NCBI GenBank assembly: GCA_024692565.1
Contig: JAILMN010000009.1
Location: 1 to 64,000 of the forward strand
Reading direction: 5' to 3'
Length of the DNA: 64,000 nucleotides
Source: Paludibacteraceae bacterium
GTDB taxonomy: Bacteria; Bacteroidota; Bacteroidia; Bacteroidales; Paludibacteraceae
Made by a program: the position numbers and the translations under genes. Positions 61,104-64,000 of the stretch are shown one piece after another (position 1 is the stretch's first letter; every line of letters begins with the position of its first letter). The notes below the pieces were generated by a model, which saw nothing but the letters and a program-made list of their open reading frames with translations, had not been told where the DNA came from and made no database searches.

Positions 61104-61135
61104 CAAAATTACTGCTTTTTTTTGACATATGCAAA
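61104..61135 (-). promoter_or_regulatory. promoter of thiL
   Basis: Minus strand: TTTG (61135-61132), 20 bases with the shared spacer CATATGTCAAAAAAAAGCAG, TAATTTTG (61111-61104), 19 bases before the thiL ATG. Confidence 0.88.
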
Positions 61136-61161
61136 CAAATTGCTTTTTTTTGCCCGAATTA

Positions 61162-61193
61162 TTTGCGTGTACGAAATATTTTTCGTAATTTTG
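61162..61193 (+). promoter_or_regulatory. promoter of the pullulanase gene
   Basis: TTTG (61162-61165), 20 bases, TAATTTTG (61186-61193), 24 bases before the ATG at 61217. It is divergent from the thiL promoter. Confidence 0.85.
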
Positions 61194-61216
61194 CAGCCGC
61201 AAAACAATCTTGTATC

Positions 61217-63091
61217 ATGAAGAAAACGATTATTCTTATGCTATCCATGGCATTGATCGCTTGCTCAAGCAAGCCGTGTTTGGAGGACGAGTGCCTCTAT
61301 AGTTCCCGTCAGACGAAGTTCGCTTTTTGGTCGAATGTGGCCGAGCAGATGGAAGTCCTCATCTATGATGAGGCGAATGGCGAAAAGCCGGATAATGTGG
61401 TCAGCCTGACCAAAGGTGACGATGATTTCTGGTGTGCAACCGTCAAAGGTGACCTCGCGGGTAAGTTCTACACCGTGCGTTCGTTCCAGAATGGCGAATG
61501 GAGTGCCGAGAGTCCGGGTATCTTTGCGAAAGCCGTGAGTATCAACGGACAGCGCGCTGCGATCCTCGACCTCAAGAAAACCAACCCCGAAGGATGGGAC
61601 AAAGACAAACGTCCGGCAATGACCGATCCTACGGATATCGTGGTCTATGAGACCCACCTGCGCGACTTCACGATATCGCCCAATTCGGAGGTGGAGCACA
61701 AGGGCAAGTTCATTGGCCTGACCGAAGAAGCCCCGTTGCAGTACTTGCAGGAATTGGGTATCACCCACCTGCAGATCCTGCCTATGTTCGACTACGGCTC
61801 CATCGACGAGACAACGCTTGACCAGAATAAGTATAACTGGGGCTACGACCCGGTGAACTACAACGTTCCTGATGGCGGTTACAGCACCGATCCGGCTGAC
61901 CCGGCTTGCCGTATTCGCGAAGCGAAAGCCATGATCCAGGCGCTGCACAAAGCCGGTATCCGCGTCGTTATGGACGTCGTTTATAACCACACTTTCGATG
62001 TCATGGGATGTGCCCTCGGACGCGTGGTGCCCAAGTATTTCTACCGCCTGAATGATGACGGCACGTTTGCGAATGGCTCGGGCTGCGGCAACGAAACAGC
62101 CTCCGACCACGAGATGTACCGCCGCTTCATGGTTGAGTCCGTCTGCTACTGGGCGCGCGAGTACCACATCGATGGTTTCCGTTTTGACCTCATGGGTATC
62201 CATGACCAAGAGACGATGCGTCAGATTCGCGCCGCGTTGGACGAGATCGACCCGACTATCCTCACCTATGGTGAGGGCTGGGCAGCGATGGCACCCGCTT
62301 ACCCGTACGAAGGGCTTGCCATGAAACAATGGACATACAAAATGCCGCGCGTGGGCGCATTCAGCGATGACATCCGCAACGCCCTCATCGGTAGCCCGTT
62401 CGACCATGAGCGCGGTTTCGCTTCCGGCAACCCTGCCTCCGTCAAAGATGTGATGCGCGGACTGATCGCTTGCCCCGAATGGAGCGGCGAACCCATGCAA
62501 CACGTGTCCTATATCACCTGCCACGACAACTACTGCCTGCGCGACCGTATCGAGGTCAGCGCCAAGGGCGAGACCGAGACAACCAAACTGCGAATGAATA
62601 AACTCGCGCAGACCGCTGTCCTGGTGTCGCAAGGTATGTCGTTCCTCTACGGCGGCGAAGAACTCTACCGCACCAAACGCGGCATCGACAACAGCTATCA
62701 GAGCCCCGACAGCATCAATATCATCCCGTGGGAAAACCGCGACCGCTATCCGGATCTGTTCGAGTACTACCGCCAGATGATCGCTATCCGCCGTGCGCAC
62801 AAAGGCTTCCGTCTCGGTAGCGCAGACGCGGTAAAAGAGCATGTGGAGTTCCTTGATTCGGACAACGAGAACCTCATCATTTATCGCATCAATAACCTCG
62901 AAGGTATCGACTCCGCAGCGGCGCTCATTGTGCTGCTCAACGGTAGCGCAGAAACGCTCAACGCAGCGATTCCCGAAGGCGCATACGCCATCCTCGCTTT
63001 CGATGGCGAAGCGGACGTCAACGGCTTAGGCGACTACGCGGGCAACACCATCCCCGTAGCTCCGTATTCGGCAACAATACTTGAGGAATAA
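61217..63091 (+). CDS. type I pullulanase, GH13 lipoprotein
   Basis: The 624-residue secreted enzyme debranches alpha-1,6 links of pullulan, starch or glycogen. The lipoprotein signal ends in LIACSS. The pullulanase signature YNWGYDPVNYNVPDG is present, along with VVMDVVYNHT, the nucleophile Asp in DGFRFDLMG, the acid Glu in YGEGWAAM and YITCHDNYCLRD. An N-terminal CBM48-like region (about 30-130) precedes the barrel. The ATG at 61217 is chosen over the upstream track start, which would run through the promoter. Likely surface- or periplasm-anchored. A single-gene unit. Confidence 0.93.
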   Translation: MKKTIILMLSMALIACSSKPCLEDECLYSSRQTKFAFWSNVAEQMEVLIYDEANGEKPDNVVSLTKGDDDFWCATVKGDLAGKFYTVRSFQNGEWSAESPGIFAKAVSINGQRAAILDLKKTNPEGWDKDKRPAMTDPTDIVVYETHLRDFTISPNSEVEHKGKFIGLTEEAPLQYLQELGITHLQILPMFDYGSIDETTLDQNKYNWGYDPVNYNVPDGGYSTDPADPACRIREAKAMIQALHKAGIRVVMDVVYNHTFDVMGCALGRVVPKYFYRLNDDGTFANGSGCGNETASDHEMYRRFMVESVCYWAREYHIDGFRFDLMGIHDQETMRQIRAALDEIDPTILTYGEGWAAMAPAYPYEGLAMKQWTYKMPRVGAFSDDIRNALIGSPFDHERGFASGNPASVKDVMRGLIACPEWSGEPMQHVSYITCHDNYCLRDRIEVSAKGETETTKLRMNKLAQTAVLVSQGMSFLYGGEELYRTKRGIDNSYQSPDSINIIPWENRDRYPDLFEYYRQMIAIRRAHKGFRLGSADAVKEHVEFLDSDNENLIIYRINNLEGIDSAAALIVLLNGSAETLNAAIPEGAYAILAFDGEADVNGLGDYAGNTIPVAPYSATILEE

Positions 63092-63126
63092 CTGAAAACC
63101 GATTACTGATTACTGATCACTAATCG
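63091..63126. repeat. tandem GATTACT words between pullulanase and uvrB
   Basis: ACCGATTACTGATTACTGAT, then CACTAATCG. The tract fills the 18-base gap between convergent stops and runs into the last codons of uvrB (encoding ISDQ). Confidence 0.75.
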
Positions 63127-64000
63127 CTTGCAGCCTGTTCTGCATCTCCAGCATCTCGTCGCGGAGGAAAGCGGCCATCTCAAAATCGGTTGCTTTCGCT
63201 GCGGCGAGCATTTGTTTGCGTTTCTGGTCGATGGCTTTGGTCAAGGTCTGAATGTTCATCTTCTGCCATTCGGCTTGTTTCCAACTCTCCTTGATCGCCT
63301 CGGTCAGCTTCCGTTTTTCTTCCTCCGGATCGCGGTACAGACCCGCTAACGCAGAAGTGTTGATCTCTTTCTTGATGGCGGTCGGCGTGATGCCGTGCTC
63401 CTCGTTGTAACGCATCTGAATAGCGCGACGACGGTTGGTCTCGTCAATCGTAGCCTGCATCGCCGGCGTGATTTTATCCCCGTACAACACAGCTCTGCCG
63501 TGCACATGCCGCGCCGCACGACCTACCGTCTGCGTCAGACTCCGTTGGTCGCGTAAGAAACCCGTCTTATCGGCATCAAGAATAGCTACCAGACTTACTT
63601 CCGGCAAGTCCAGACCTTCGCGCAACAGGTTCACACCTACCAGCACATCGTACTTGCCGAGCCGCAGGTCTTCCATGATCTTCACGCGCTCGATGGTGTC
63701 AATATCGCTGTGTATATACGCGGACTTGATGCGATATTTACGCAGGTACTCGTCCAACTCTTCCGCCATTCGCTTCGTCAGCGTGGTCACCAAGCAGCGC
63801 TCGTTGCGGTGAACACGGAACTTGATCTCGTCCATCAAGTCATCCACTTGATCCTTGGTCGGACGCACTTCAATCTCCGGATCCAACAAGCCCGTCGGAC
63901 GAATCAACTGATCAATCACAATGCCCTCACTTCGCTCCAATTCATACTCATCCGGCGTCGCTGACACATAGATGGTCTGACCCGTTTTGGCTTCGAACTC
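63110..64000 (-). CDS. uvrB: excinuclease ABC subunit B, C-terminal part (cut by the window)
   Basis: The 297 visible residues run from EFEAKTGQTIYVSATPDEYE through the second helicase lobe (RCLVTTLTKRMAEELDEYL, VGVNLLREGLDLPEVSLVAI, motif VI QTVGRAARH) to the UVR domain (AAFLRDEMLEMQNRL) that binds UvrC. The 5' half lies beyond the window, and the track's Met at 63967 is a GTG inside the gene. UvrB acts in nucleotide-excision repair. Confidence 0.97.
   Translation of the reverse strand, partial: EFEAKTGQTIYVSATPDEYELERSEGIVIDQLIRPTGLLDPEIEVRPTKDQVDDLMDEIKFRVHRNERCLVTTLTKRMAEELDEYLRKYRIKSAYIHSDIDTIERVKIMEDLRLGKYDVLVGVNLLREGLDLPEVSLVAILDADKTGFLRDQRSLTQTVGRAARHVHGRAVLYGDKITPAMQATIDETNRRRAIQMRYNEEHGITPTAIKKEINTSALAGLYRDPEEEKRKLTEAIKESWKQAEWQKMNIQTLTKAIDQKRKQMLAAAKATDFEMAAFLRDEMLEMQNRLQAISDQ

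Noticed and set aside
61265-62842. 525-residue minus-strand ORF over the pullulanase gene
   Set aside because: The pullulanase has catalytic motifs and a lipoprotein signal in the plus frame; the antisense frame shows no recognisable domain.
12460-63126. Short tandem tracts as CRISPR arrays
   Set aside because: Units are 7-9 bp with no unique spacers, and no cas genes are present.

Overview
The window is bacterial and reads as a member of the Bacteroidota, most likely an uncultured Bacteroidales. The evidence is thirteen promoters of the Bacteroidales type (TTTG, 19-21 bases, TAnnTTTG), a full-length SprA translocon of the type IX secretion system beside ruvA, a GldG homologue, a PorT-like barrel, the order parA-parB-DUF5683-MltD, and many outer-membrane lipoproteins. 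No phage, CRISPR array, rRNA or complete insertion sequence is visible. Most genes are in the mid G+C range. Two stretches are clearly AT-richer (about 1.4-4.0 kb and about 50.5-54.6 kb) and look like accessory DNA.

Layout. 1-1.4 kb: the 3' part of a sugar aminotransferase and two small unknown genes. 1.4-3.8 kb: an AT-rich cassette with its own promoter and operator-like repeats. It encodes a radical SAM/SPASM enzyme, a 58-residue peptide absent from the ORF track whose tail carries HQN, WNN and FTN, and a methyltransferase. This is the best candidate for an undescribed system, a ribosomally made, cyclophane-type (triceptide-like) peptide. 4.0-12.5 kb: a DUF4143 ATPase, a CPA2 antiporter, and a 1524-residue protein that appears to fuse TamB to an Omp85 barrel. 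12.6-24.8 kb: one long same-strand run containing a tripartite RND pump, then a SpoIIE phosphatase/kinase and a STAS antagonist, an alarmone synthetase-like protein, a small-molecule kinase, an HD hydrolase, a CMK-like kinase and a tyrosine phosphatase, ending in a gene remnant and a terminator. 24.9-25.2 kb: tRNA-Asp and tRNA-Arg, with a duplicated tRNA-Arg 3' end.

25.2-33.9 kb (minus strand): ruvA, sprA and a NadR-like kinase. 34.0-34.5 kb: two pseudogene fragments. 34.7-47.6 kb: a parvulin isomerase, GldG, a LysM/periplasmic-binding protein, a PorT-like barrel, a GT9 transferase, ParA, ParB, DUF5683, MltD, MerR and YfhO, chained by overlapping stop/start codons. 47.5-56.1 kb (minus strand): a surface-glycan locus with two glycosyltransferases, an epimerase, an acyltransferase, an unknown protein, a CMP-sugar synthetase fused to an RraA-type aldolase, KdsD, KdsC and an IspD/TarI cytidylyltransferase. 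56.2-60.1 kb: a glycosyltransferase and a complete GDP-D-glycero-D-manno-heptose pathway in three genes. 60.1-64 kb: thiL, a pullulanase lipoprotein and the C-terminal part of uvrB.

Two patterns cut across these regions. Six promoters share almost the same spacer as well as the core boxes. Short tandem 7-9 bp words recur between genes and also inside reading frames.
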